64,000 nt of DNA from Acuticoccus mangrovi. Lineage in GTDB: Bacteria; Pseudomonadota; Alphaproteobacteria; Rhizobiales; Amorphaceae. Of the stretch, positions 45,488-53,851 are shown piece by piece; position 1 is the stretch's first letter; the number at the start of each line of letters is the position of its first letter. The notes beneath the pieces are model-generated. The model ran no database searches and had not been told where the DNA came from. It worked only from the letters and a program-made list of their open reading frames with translations. The stretch covers positions 372,001 to 436,000 of the forward strand of contig NZ_JAEKJA010000001.1 in assembly GCF_016411865.1 (NCBI RefSeq). The letters are read 5' to 3'. The position numbers and the translations under genes were made by a program.

Positions 45488-46558
45488 ATGACCACCATCC
45501 AGGACGTGGCGATGCGGGCGGGATGCGCGATCTCCACCGTGTCGCGCGTCCTCAACGGCTCGCCCCATACGACGGAAGCGACGCGGGTGCGGGTGATGGC
45601 GGCCGTCGACGAGCTCGGCTACCGCGTCAACACCATCGGCCGCAGCCTCAAGACGCAGAAGACCGGCGCGTTCGGCGTGCTGATCCCCTCGATCACCAAT
45701 CCGGTGTTCGCCTCCTCCCTCGGTGGCATCGAGGAGGCGGCGCGCACGGCCGGCTACGACATCATCGTCACGACGTCCAACTACGACCCCGGCCGCGACG
45801 GCGAGGCGGTGGAAGCGCTCTTGGCGCGGGGCGTCGAGGGGGTACTCCTCACCGTCACCGATCCGGCGACGGGGCGCGTCGCCGACCGCCTCGCCGCACG
45901 GCATGTGCCTCACGTCCTTCTCTACAACCAGCCGATCGACCCCGCCGTCGCCGCCGTGACGGTGGATAACCGCCGCGCCACCGCCGACCTCACCGGTGAG
46001 GTGATCGCCCGCGGGCATACCGACATCGGCTACGTTTCCGGCGTCTTCGGCTCGTCCGACCGCGCGCGGATTCGCTATGCCGGCTATTGCGACCGGATGC
46101 GCGAGGCGGGGCTGAAGCCGCAGGCCGCGGTGGAGGTGCCCTTCGTCGGGCAGGACCGCGACTTCGTCGCCGCCGTCGCGCGCTTCCTCAACGCGCCGAC
46201 GCGGCCCACCGCGCTCCTGTGCTCCAACGATCTTCTCGCCATCCGCATCATGGCGGCGGCGCGCACCCTCGGGCTACGCGTGCCGGAGGATCTGTCGGTG
46301 GCCGGGTTCGACGGCATCGACATCGGCCGGATGGTGGAACCCTCGCTGGCGACGATCCTGCAGCCTGCCGCCGACATGGGTCGGCAGGCGGTGCAGTTCC
46401 TGTTTGCTCTGATGAGGGGAGAGCGGGAGCCCGCCACCCTCATCATGCCCCACACCTTTCGCCCCGGCCGATCGCTCGCAGCGGCCCGGGGAGGAACCAT
46501 CGCCGGCGCGTTGCGAGCCGCTCCGGCACCCGCCCTCAACCGAAAGACCATCCCATGA
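45488..46558 (+). CDS. LacI-family transcriptional regulator
   Basis: 356 residues. N-terminal helix-turn-helix 'TIQDVAMRAGCAISTVSRVLNG' and hinge 'LGYRVNTIGRSLKTQKTG' are diagnostic. The rest is a periplasmic-binding-like effector domain ending 'VSVAG'-type strands. The gene overlaps the following binding-protein gene (ATGA), so it is part of the transporter operon it presumably represses. The inducer is unknown but is probably the transported ligand. Confidence 0.9.
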   Translation: MTTIQDVAMRAGCAISTVSRVLNGSPHTTEATRVRVMAAVDELGYRVNTIGRSLKTQKTGAFGVLIPSITNPVFASSLGGIEEAARTAGYDIIVTTSNYDPGRDGEAVEALLARGVEGVLLTVTDPATGRVADRLAARHVPHVLLYNQPIDPAVAAVTVDNRRATADLTGEVIARGHTDIGYVSGVFGSSDRARIRYAGYCDRMREAGLKPQAAVEVPFVGQDRDFVAAVARFLNAPTRPTALLCSNDLLAIRIMAAARTLGLRVPEDLSVAGFDGIDIGRMVEPSLATILQPAADMGRQAVQFLFALMRGEREPATLIMPHTFRPGRSLAAARGGTIAGALRAAPAPALNRKTIP

Positions 46559-47565
46559 CCATCAAGTCGACCCTCCTCGCCGCGGGCCTCGCGCTCGCGC
46601 CGCTGATGGCCGCCGCTCCGGCGAGCGCGCAGGATGCCATCTGCTACAACTGCCCGCCCCAGTGGGCGGACTGGGCCTCCATGCTGGAGGCGATCAAGGA
46701 GAATGTCGGCATCGCGATGCCGCACGACAACAAGAACTCCGGCCAGACCTTCGCCCAGATCATGGCCGAGCGCGGCAGCCCGGTGGCCGACGTCGCCTAC
46801 TATGGCGTGACGACCGGCATCAAGGCCGCCGCCGAAGGCGTGGTGGAAGCCTATAAGCCCGCCCACTTCGACGAAATTCCCGACGGGCTGAAGGATCCGG
46901 ACGGCCGCTGGTTCACCGTCCACTCCGGCACCATCGGCTTCTTCGTCAACGTCGACGCGCTCGGCGGGGCGCCGGTGCCGGCCTGCTTCGCCGACCTTCT
47001 GAAGCCCGAATATGAGGGCATGGTCGGCTACCTCGACCCCTCGAGCGCCTTCGTGGGCTATGCCGGCGCCGTCGCCGCCAACCTCGCCTTCGGCGGCGAC
47101 CTCGACAACTTCGACCCCGGCATCGACTACTTCAAGAAGCTCGCCGCGAACGATCCGATCGTGCCCAAGCAGACCGCCTACGCCCGCGTCGTCTCCGGCG
47201 AGATCCCCATTCTCTTCGACTACGACTTCAACGCCTACCGGGCGAAGTACACCGAGGACGGCAACTTCGAGTTCGTGCTGCCGTGCGAGGCGAGCGTGGT
47301 GGTGCCCTACGTGATGAGCCTCGTGAAGGGGGCGCCGCACGAGGAGAACGGCAAGAAGGTGCTGGACTTCATCATGTCCGACGAGGGGCAGGCGATCTGG
47401 ACGAACGCCTTCCTGCGGCCGGCCCGCGACATCGAGCTGCCGGAGGAGATCGCGGCGAAGTTCCTGCCCGCCTCCGAGTATGCGCGCGCCGTGCCGGTGG
47501 ACTACGCCAAGATGGAGAAGGTGCAGGCCGGCTTCGGCGAGCGCTACCTCGACGAGGTGCGCTGA
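46555..47565 (+). CDS. ABC transporter periplasmic substrate-binding protein
   Basis: 336 residues from ATG 46555, whose ATGA overlaps the LacI stop. A Sec signal ends 'APASAQ'. The mature protein has the type II binding fold of the iron/thiamine/phosphonate group ('AYARVVSGEIPILFDYDFNA', 'GKKVLDFIMSDEGQAIW'). A Cys pair 'CYNCP' sits at the mature N-terminus. With two permeases, an ATPase and a phosphoesterase downstream, an organophosphate ligand is plausible but not shown. Confidence 0.85.
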   Translation: MTIKSTLLAAGLALAPLMAAAPASAQDAICYNCPPQWADWASMLEAIKENVGIAMPHDNKNSGQTFAQIMAERGSPVADVAYYGVTTGIKAAAEGVVEAYKPAHFDEIPDGLKDPDGRWFTVHSGTIGFFVNVDALGGAPVPACFADLLKPEYEGMVGYLDPSSAFVGYAGAVAANLAFGGDLDNFDPGIDYFKKLAANDPIVPKQTAYARVVSGEIPILFDYDFNAYRAKYTEDGNFEFVLPCEASVVVPYVMSLVKGAPHEENGKKVLDFIMSDEGQAIWTNAFLRPARDIELPEEIAAKFLPASEYARAVPVDYAKMEKVQAGFGERYLDEVR

Positions 47566-47675
47566 CGCGCGCCGCCGCGGTGCCGGTCCCGGCCGGCGCC
47601 GCACCGCATGGACGTCGGCCGGGAGCGTTTCGCCTCGATCCCGGCCGCCACCCACCCCGGACCTGCGGAGACAGC

Positions 47676-48497
47676 ATGACCACCCGCTTCGGCGCCTTCG
47701 ATGCCGCGCTCGCCCTCCCGGCGCTCGTCTTCGCGCTCGCCTTCTTCCTGGTGCCGATGGGCGTGCTCGCGGTGGTGGGCGGGTCGGGCGAGGACGGGCT
47801 CGGCGCCTACCTCACCGTGATCACCAACCCGCGCCACATGCGCGTGATGCTGGCGACGCTGCTCCTGTCGGCGCTCGTCACCCTCGCGACGCTCGCCGTC
47901 TCCACCACGGTGGGCCTCTTCCTGTCGCGCAACGCCTTTCCAGGGCGCGCGGTGCTCGTCTCGGTGCTGACCTTGCCGCTCGCCTTTCCCGGCGTGGTGG
48001 TGGGCTTCCTGGTGATCATCCTCGGCGGGCGGCAGGGGGTCATCAACACCCTCTCCGTCTCGCTCGGCGCCGGCCGCATGGTGTTCGCCTATTCGATGAC
48101 GGGCCTCTTCCTCGGCTATCTCTACTTCTCGATCCCCCGCGTGCTCCTCACCGTGATGGCGGGCATCGAGAAGCTCGACCGGGCGACGGTGGAGGCGGCG
48201 CGCTCGCTCGGTGCCTCGCCGCTCCAGATCCTGCGTGACGTGACGCTGCCGGCGCTGAAGCCGGCGCTGATCGCCTCCGGCGCCGTCGCCTTCGCCACCG
48301 CCATGGGGGCCTTCGGCACCGCCTTCACGCTCGCGACCGACATCGACGTGCTGCCGATGCTGATCTACACCGAGTTCACCTTGCGGGCGAACTTTGCCAC
48401 GGCGGCCGCCCTTTCGATCGTATTGGGGCTCGTGACCTGGGCGGTGCTCGCGGTGGCGCGATCGCTCGCCGGCACCACGGTGGCGGCGGCGGGGTAG
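47676..48497 (+). CDS. ABC transporter permease 1
   Basis: 273 residues from ATG 47676 (GGAG 6 bases upstream). Six membrane helices. The EAA loop 'VEAARSLGASPLQILRDVTL' contacts the ATPase. It lies 110 bases after the binding-protein gene and 4 bases before the second permease. Related to spermidine/thiamine/iron-type permeases. Confidence 0.88.
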   Translation: MTTRFGAFDAALALPALVFALAFFLVPMGVLAVVGGSGEDGLGAYLTVITNPRHMRVMLATLLLSALVTLATLAVSTTVGLFLSRNAFPGRAVLVSVLTLPLAFPGVVVGFLVIILGGRQGVINTLSVSLGAGRMVFAYSMTGLFLGYLYFSIPRVLLTVMAGIEKLDRATVEAARSLGASPLQILRDVTLPALKPALIASGAVAFATAMGAFGTAFTLATDIDVLPMLIYTEFTLRANFATAAALSIVLGLVTWAVLAVARSLAGTTVAAAG

Positions 48498-48501
48498 GGC
48501 G

Positions 48502-49308
48502 ATGCGCCGCGGTCTCTCCTTCTGGCTTCAGCTCGCCTTCACCGTCCTCGTCGCCGCCTTTCTGGTGGTGCCGGTGGTGCTGTCGATGCTCGCCGGCGTC
48601 ACCCAGAACTACATGCGCGGCCTCTCCTCCGGGGTGACGCTGAAGTGGGTGGGCGAGGTGCTCGCCCTCTACCAGGGCACCATCGGCCTGTCGCTGCTCG
48701 TGGCGGCGGCGACGCTCCTCGCCACCCTCCTTGTTGGGGTGCCGGCGGCGTGGGTGATGGTGCGTCACCCGTCGCGCTGGACGCGGGCGTTCGAGGAGAT
48801 CATCACGCTGCCCGTCGCGGTGCCGGGGCTCGCGATCGCCTTGGCGCTGATCCTCGTCTACGGCGGCGTGCGCGAGTTCCGCGCCTCATGGCTCTTCATC
48901 CTCGTCGGCCACGTGCTCTACACGCTGCCCTTCATGGTGCGCGCGGTGATGGCGGTGCTCCAGTCGATCGACGCGCGGACCATGGAGGAGGGCGCCGCCT
49001 CGCTCGGAGCGAGCGCGTGGCAGCGCTTCATCACGGTGATCGTGCCCAACGCGCGGCCGGGCATTCTCGCCGGCGCACTGATGGTGGTGACGCTGTCGCT
49101 CGGCGAGTTCAATCTCACCTGGATGCTCCACACCCCGCTCACCAAGACGCTGCCGGTGGGGCTCGCCGATTCCTACGCCTCGATGCGCCTCGAGATCGCC
49201 TCCGCCTACACCCTCATCTTCTTCGTGATGATCATCCCGCTGCTCGTCGCGATCCAGATCGTCGGGGCCGGCGCGCCGCGATCCAAAGCCCCGCGAAAGT
49301 CCTCATGA
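48502..49308 (+). CDS. ABC transporter permease 2
   Basis: 268 residues with about six helices. The EAA loop is 'MEEGAASLGASAWQRFITVI'. GGGTAGGGCG precedes the ATG. Its TGA overlaps the ATPase start (ATGA), so the subunits are made in fixed ratio. It completes the heterodimeric channel with permease 1. Confidence 0.88.
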   Translation: MRRGLSFWLQLAFTVLVAAFLVVPVVLSMLAGVTQNYMRGLSSGVTLKWVGEVLALYQGTIGLSLLVAAATLLATLLVGVPAAWVMVRHPSRWTRAFEEIITLPVAVPGLAIALALILVYGGVREFRASWLFILVGHVLYTLPFMVRAVMAVLQSIDARTMEEGAASLGASAWQRFITVIVPNARPGILAGALMVVTLSLGEFNLTWMLHTPLTKTLPVGLADSYASMRLEIASAYTLIFFVMIIPLLVAIQIVGAGAPRSKAPRKSS

Positions 49309-50345
49309 CCGAACCCTCCGGCACATCCGCGACGCTGACGGGCGTCGCGAAGACCTTTCCCGACGGCACGCGCGCCCTCCACCCGACGGACCTTGCGATC
49401 GCGCGCGGCGAGACGCTGGTGCTCCTCGGCCCGTCCGGCTGCGGCAAGACCACGCTGCTGCGCCTCATCGCCGGTCTCGAGGCGAGCGACGCGGGCGGTG
49501 CCATCCACTTCGACGGCGAGGACGTGACGGCGCTGCCGATCGAGCGTCGCGGCGTCGGCATGGTGTTCCAGTCCTACGCGCTCTTTCCCAACATGAGCGT
49601 TGCCGAGAACGTCGCCTATGGTTTGCGCGTGCGCGGCATGGGACGGCGGGCCCGGCTCGCCGAAGCGGCATCCTTCCTCGCCCTCTGCCGCATCGAGGAG
49701 CTTGGCGAGCGCCGCATCACCGAGCTTTCCGGCGGCCAGCGCCAGCGCGTCGCGCTCGCCCGGGCGCTGGCGGCGAAGCCCCGCATCCTGCTCCTCGACG
49801 AGCCGCTGACGGCGCTCGACGCCAACCTGCGCGAGACGCTGCGGGCCGAGATCGACGAGCTCCTTCGCCGCCTCGAGGTGACGTCGGTCTATGTCACCCA
49901 CGACCAGGCCGAGGCGCTGATGCTCGGGGACCGGATCGCGGTGATGGAGAAGGGTCGCATCGCCCAGATCGGCACGCCGCAGGAGATCTACCGCGGTCCG
50001 GCCACGAGCTTCGTCGCCGAGTTCGTGGGGCTCACCAACGAGCTGCGCGGCGAGGTCGCGGCCGGTGTCTTCCGGGCCACCCACGGCGCGATGCCCGCCC
50101 GCCACCTCCGCGACGGAACGCACACGCTGCGCTTTCGGCCCGAGGACGCTCTCGTTGGCCCCGCCACCTCCGTCGGCGACGGGTTGGTGATGGAGGTCGC
50201 GGCGGCTGTGTTCGTCGGCGGCCACCAGATCGTCACGCTCGCGGGGAACCCGCCCTTGCGCGCCCACGCGCCCGCCGACATGCCGCTCGCTCTCGGGGAC
50301 CGCGTCGGCCTCACCCTCCGTCCCGACGCCATCAAGACGTTCTGA
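49305..50345 (+). CDS. ABC transporter ATP-binding protein
   Basis: 346 residues from ATG 49305. Walker A 'LGPSGCGKTTLLRL', Q-loop 'VFQSYALFPNMSV', signature 'LSGGQRQRVALARAL', Walker B 'ILLLDEPLTALD', switch 'VTHDQAEAL'. A TOBE-like C-terminal domain (about 270-346) is present. It energises the two permeases encoded upstream. Confidence 0.92.
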   Translation: MTEPSGTSATLTGVAKTFPDGTRALHPTDLAIARGETLVLLGPSGCGKTTLLRLIAGLEASDAGGAIHFDGEDVTALPIERRGVGMVFQSYALFPNMSVAENVAYGLRVRGMGRRARLAEAASFLALCRIEELGERRITELSGGQRQRVALARALAAKPRILLLDEPLTALDANLRETLRAEIDELLRRLEVTSVYVTHDQAEALMLGDRIAVMEKGRIAQIGTPQEIYRGPATSFVAEFVGLTNELRGEVAAGVFRATHGAMPARHLRDGTHTLRFRPEDALVGPATSVGDGLVMEVAAAVFVGGHQIVTLAGNPPLRAHAPADMPLALGDRVGLTLRPDAIKTF

Positions 50346-50347
50346 CC

Positions 50348-51163
50348 ATGCCGCTCATCGCTCAACTGACCGACACCCATATCCGTGCGAATGGGGGCCT
50401 CGCCTATGGCGAGGTCGACACCACGCGCTTCCTCGCGGCCGCCGTCGCCCACCTCAACGCGCTCGATCCGGCGCCCGACGCGGTGGTGGTCTCCGGCGAC
50501 CTCGTCGACTACGGCAGCGCAGCCGAATATGCCGACTTCAAGCGCCTCGTCGCGCCGCTGCGGGCGCCTCTATGGGTGATCCCCGGCAACCACGACAGCG
50601 CTCTGATCTGGGAGGCGTTTCCCGAGGCGGGCGCGATCCGTGCGGGGGAGGGGCTAGGCTACGAGGTGAGCGTCGGGGGGCTGCGGCTGTTGATGCTCGA
50701 TTCCACCGTCGCCGGCGCCCCCTACGGGCTCGCGACGGCCGAGCGGTGCGCCTGGCTCGCTGAGGCGCTTCGGCGGGAGGGGCCGGCGCTGCTCTTCCTC
50801 CACCATCCGCCCTTTCTCACCGGCATCGAGCACATGGACCGCAACAACTGCCGCGAGGCGGAGCGGCTCGCCGCGACCGTCGAGGGACGCGGGCTGCTCG
50901 CAATCGGTTGCGGCCACGTCCACCGCATGGTGAGCGCCACGGTGGGGGGCGTGCGCACGCTGATCGGCCCGTCCCCGGCCCACGCCGTCACGCTGGACGT
51001 CCGCCCCGGCGCGCCGGCGACGTTCGAGTTCGAGCCGCCCGCCGTTCTCCTCCATCGCGTTTCCCAGGACGGCGGACGCCTCGCCCACGTCACCCATCTC
51101 TCCTTCATCGGCGACTACGACGGCCCCTATCCCTTCTTCCGCGGCGACGGCAGCCTCGTTTGA
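50348..51163 (+). CDS. Calcineurin-like metallophosphoesterase (CpdA-like)
   Basis: 271 residues, two bases after the ATPase stop. All five metal motifs are visible: 'LTDTHIR', 'SGDLVDYG', 'PGNHDSA', 'LFLHHPPF' and 'GCGHVHRM'. The family cleaves cAMP or other phosphodiesters. As the last gene of a LacI-controlled import operon, it probably hydrolyses the imported phosphodiester in the cytoplasm; that is inference from position. Confidence 0.87.
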   Translation: MPLIAQLTDTHIRANGGLAYGEVDTTRFLAAAVAHLNALDPAPDAVVVSGDLVDYGSAAEYADFKRLVAPLRAPLWVIPGNHDSALIWEAFPEAGAIRAGEGLGYEVSVGGLRLLMLDSTVAGAPYGLATAERCAWLAEALRREGPALLFLHHPPFLTGIEHMDRNNCREAERLAATVEGRGLLAIGCGHVHRMVSATVGGVRTLIGPSPAHAVTLDVRPGAPATFEFEPPAVLLHRVSQDGGRLAHVTHLSFIGDYDGPYPFFRGDGSLV

Positions 51164-51363
51164 CACGCCGTCGACGGGTAGCCACGCGGGGCGGCCGTGT
51201 GGCGGTTGCCGGGGTGTGCGATTCGTCGTTCAATCGCCGAAGAAGAGCCGCCGCGGGCCCGGGTTCCGCGGAACCGAGGGGAGTGAAGCATGACGACCGC
51301 AGCCGAACGGGCAGCGGCGACGCGCGTTGCCGCCATCCGGCCCTCGGCGGTCCGCTGAGCGCC

Positions 51364-52143
51364 GTGGCGACATCGCACCTTTCCGTGCGCTTCGAGGAGC
51401 GCTTCGCGGACGGGCGGTCCGCCGTCCCGCGGTCGCGGGAGGTTCCGGCCGAGACCCCCGTCGCCATCGAGTTCGACGGGATCGGCTACGCGGTGATGAT
51501 GGCGACGCCCGTCGACCTTGCCGACTTCGTCACCGGATTTGCCATTGCCGAGCGACTTCTGGAGCTGGGCTCGCCGCCGCCGGAGGTGAGCCTTCACGAC
51601 GTCGCGGGTGGGGTGATCGCGCGGGCGCAGCTTCCCGATGCGGGACGGGCGCGGGTGTTCGAGCGGGCCCGCCGCCGCGTCGCCGAGTCGAGTTGCGGCC
51701 TCTGCGGCCTCGAAAATCTGGAGGAGGTGCTGCGCCCGCTGCCGCCCGTCGCCGCGCCCCTGTCGCTCGCCGATGCGGCGATCTTTGCCGCCGGCGCCGC
51801 CTTGAACGGGGCGACGCCCTTGGGGGCGGCGACCTCGGCGGTCCATGCCGCGGCGATCTGCCGGCCGGACGGAACGCTGCTCTTCGTGCGCGAGGACGTC
51901 GGCCGGCACAACGCGCTCGACAAGGCGATCGGCGCCTTCGTGCGCGCCGGTGGCGAGGGGGATGTGTTCGCCTTCGTTTCCTCGCGCTGCAGCTACGAGT
52001 TGGTGGAGAAAGCGGTGATGGCGGGGCTCGGCGCTCTGGTGACGATCTCGGCGCCGACGAGCCTCGCCATCGACCGCGCCAAGAGGGCGGGCCTGCCGCT
52101 CTACGTGCTCGCCCGCGCTGATTCGGTGCTCGCGGTCGGCTGA
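51364..52143 (+). CDS. fdhD: Formate dehydrogenase accessory sulfurtransferase FdhD
   Basis: 259 residues from GTG 51364; an in-frame GTG at 51283 would add 27 residues. FdhD passes sulfur from IscS to the molybdenum cofactor of formate dehydrogenases. The 'AVMMATPVDLADFVTGFAIA' strand, the catalytic 'SSCGLCGLENL' Cys pair and 'FVREDVGRHNALDKAIGA' are diagnostic. Odd point: the best ribosome site upstream (GGAG, 6 bases) serves an ATG at 51291 in another frame whose 22-codon reading stops 4 bases before GTG 51364. That could be a coupled leader peptide or a frameshift in the N-terminus. No formate dehydrogenase is encoded nearby. Confidence 0.85.
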   Translation: MATSHLSVRFEERFADGRSAVPRSREVPAETPVAIEFDGIGYAVMMATPVDLADFVTGFAIAERLLELGSPPPEVSLHDVAGGVIARAQLPDAGRARVFERARRRVAESSCGLCGLENLEEVLRPLPPVAAPLSLADAAIFAAGAALNGATPLGAATSAVHAAAICRPDGTLLFVREDVGRHNALDKAIGAFVRAGGEGDVFAFVSSRCSYELVEKAVMAGLGALVTISAPTSLAIDRAKRAGLPLYVLARADSVLAVG

Positions 52144-52168
52144 CGCCGCCCGTCGGCGGCGCCGGGCC

Positions 52169-53170
52169 TCAGTTGCGGATGGCTTCGAGCTGGGAGGCCT
52201 TCACCCGCACGCCCTCGGCGTCGGACTTCGCGCGGGCGGCGAGGCGGCGCGCGCCCGGCAGGCGGGCGTCTCCGGCGCCTTCAATCGCGGCGGAGAGCGC
52301 TTCCATGCGCTGCGAGAAGGCGCCGCCCGACGGCGTGTCGGTATCGAAGGCGAGGAAGAACTGGCCCGTCTTGGGCGGACCGCCGGCGGTGCCGGAGAAC
52401 GGGGAGGCGTCGATCCCGAGAGTGGCCCCGCTGAGGGCCGCCGCCATGATCTCGGTGAAGAGGCCGATGCCGAAGCCCTTGTAGCCCCCGGCGGGCGCCA
52501 TCGAGCCTTTGAGGCCCACGGCGGGATCGGTGGTCGGCTCGCCGTCGGGCCCGAGCGCCCAGCCTTCTGGGATCGCCTCGCCCTCGCGCGCGCGCTTCAT
52601 CACCTCCGACTTCGCCACCACGCTGGCGCTCTGGTCGATGAGGAGGCTCGCCCCGCGCTTGCCGCTGGGCACCGCGACGGAGAACGGGTTGGTGCCGATC
52701 ACCGGCCGTTTGCCGCCGACGGGGGCGATCGAGGCGGGCGCGTTGGTGAAGCCGATGCCGAGGAGGCCCTCGACGGCGATCGCCTCGGTGTGGAAGCCCA
52801 GAACGCCGCAATTATAGGAGTTGCGCACGGCCATCGCGGCGACGCCGTTCGTCCGGGCGGCGGCGACGAGGGCGGGAAAGCCGGCCGCGATCGCGGGATG
52901 GGCGAAGCCCGTCGCCGCATCGACGACGACGGTGCCGGGCTTCGGCGTCGTCACCACCGGTATCGCCTTGCCGTCCACCTTGCCGCAGCGCACGTGCTCC
53001 ATGTAGGTCGGCAGATACATCAGCCCGTGACTCGGGATGCCATCGCGCTCGGCGGCGGCGATGGCGCGGGCGAGCGGCGCCGCATTCTGAGGCAGGGTGC
53101 CGGCGGCGACCAGCATCTCTTCCGCGAACGCCTCGATCTCGGTGGGCGTCATCACCACGGTGTCGGACAT
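52169..53170 (-). CDS. Ldh_2 (malate/L-lactate-type) NAD(P)H oxidoreductase
   Basis: 333 residues. The family of malate/sulfolactate/ureidoglycolate/2,3-diketogulonate dehydrogenases, which has its own non-Rossmann fold. The substrate-site His is in 'DGIPSHGLMYLPTYME'. 'IGTNPFSVAVPSG' and 'GGYKGFGIGLFTEIMAAAL' are conserved. It reduces a 2-oxo acid or oxidises a 2-hydroxy acid. Last gene of the TRAP operon, 12 bases after the DUF3726 gene, so it likely acts on the imported carboxylate or a product of it. Confidence 0.85.
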   Translation of the reverse strand: MSDTVVMTPTEIEAFAEEMLVAAGTLPQNAAPLARAIAAAERDGIPSHGLMYLPTYMEHVRCGKVDGKAIPVVTTPKPGTVVVDAATGFAHPAIAAGFPALVAAARTNGVAAMAVRNSYNCGVLGFHTEAIAVEGLLGIGFTNAPASIAPVGGKRPVIGTNPFSVAVPSGKRGASLLIDQSASVVAKSEVMKRAREGEAIPEGWALGPDGEPTTDPAVGLKGSMAPAGGYKGFGIGLFTEIMAAALSGATLGIDASPFSGTAGGPPKTGQFFLAFDTDTPSGGAFSQRMEALSAAIEGAGDARLPGARRLAARAKSDAEGVRVKASQLEAIRN

Positions 53171-53182
53171 TGTGGGCCTTTT

Positions 53183-53851
53183 CTAGTCGTTGTCGCTGGT
53201 GCCGGCACCGGCGCCGGCGCGGCGGGAGTGCTCCGTGGCGGGCACGTAGGTGCGCGAGGCGAGGCGGTCGAGCGCCTGCCAGGTGGCGATGCCGACGGTG
53301 CGCGATGCCGTCGGGGAGGGGCTGGAGCCGGGCTCCGTCTCGGCGCCACGCAGCACCCGCAGCGCCGCGACCTCGTTCCGGCTCAGATGGCCGAGAAGTT
53401 CGCTCGCCGGAAAGGGGGACACGGCGTAAGGCCGCATGCCGACGGCGAGCGACATCGGCGTCCCCGTCACTGCGGCGATGTCGATGAGGAAGGGCAGGAG
53501 GAGGAGGGGCGAGACGACCGGCTGCATGGCGTAGATGGCCCCCGAAGCGAGAAGGGTCGCCCGATCGGAGAGGGCGGCGCCGGCGCTGATGGGGCAGAGG
53601 CGGCCGCAGCGGCTCGTCAGCGCGCCGCCGGTCTCCTCGGCGTGGAAGCGGTCGATGATCCCGTCCATCGCCTGCAGGGCGGCGAGGAGGGATTCGGGGC
53701 CGGGGAGGTTCAAGGCGGTGAGGGCGCGGGTCGCCCGGCTCGCCTCTTCGGCAAAGCCCCAGGGCATGCCGATGCCCCGGGCGGCCTTCCGCGCCGTCGC
53801 CCCTATCTCGCTGAGGGACAGGGTGATGGTGGGACTGAGCGCGTAGGTCAC
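53183..53851 (-). CDS. DUF3726-like protein
   Basis: 222 residues from GTG 53851, overlapping the upstream stop (GTGA). 'SLSEIGATARKAARGIGMPWG' near the N-terminus is characteristic of DUF3726 proteins, which occur beside Ldh_2 and TRAP genes; no function is known. A 'HLSRNEVAALRVLRGAETEPGS' stretch and a Gly/Ala tail end the protein. No membrane or signal segment. Co-translation with the upstream unknown protein suggests a complex. Confidence 0.65.
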   Translation of the reverse strand: MTYALSPTITLSLSEIGATARKAARGIGMPWGFAEEASRATRALTALNLPGPESLLAALQAMDGIIDRFHAEETGGALTSRCGRLCPISAGAALSDRATLLASGAIYAMQPVVSPLLLLPFLIDIAAVTGTPMSLAVGMRPYAVSPFPASELLGHLSRNEVAALRVLRGAETEPGSSPSPTASRTVGIATWQALDRLASRTYVPATEHSRRAGAGAGTSDND

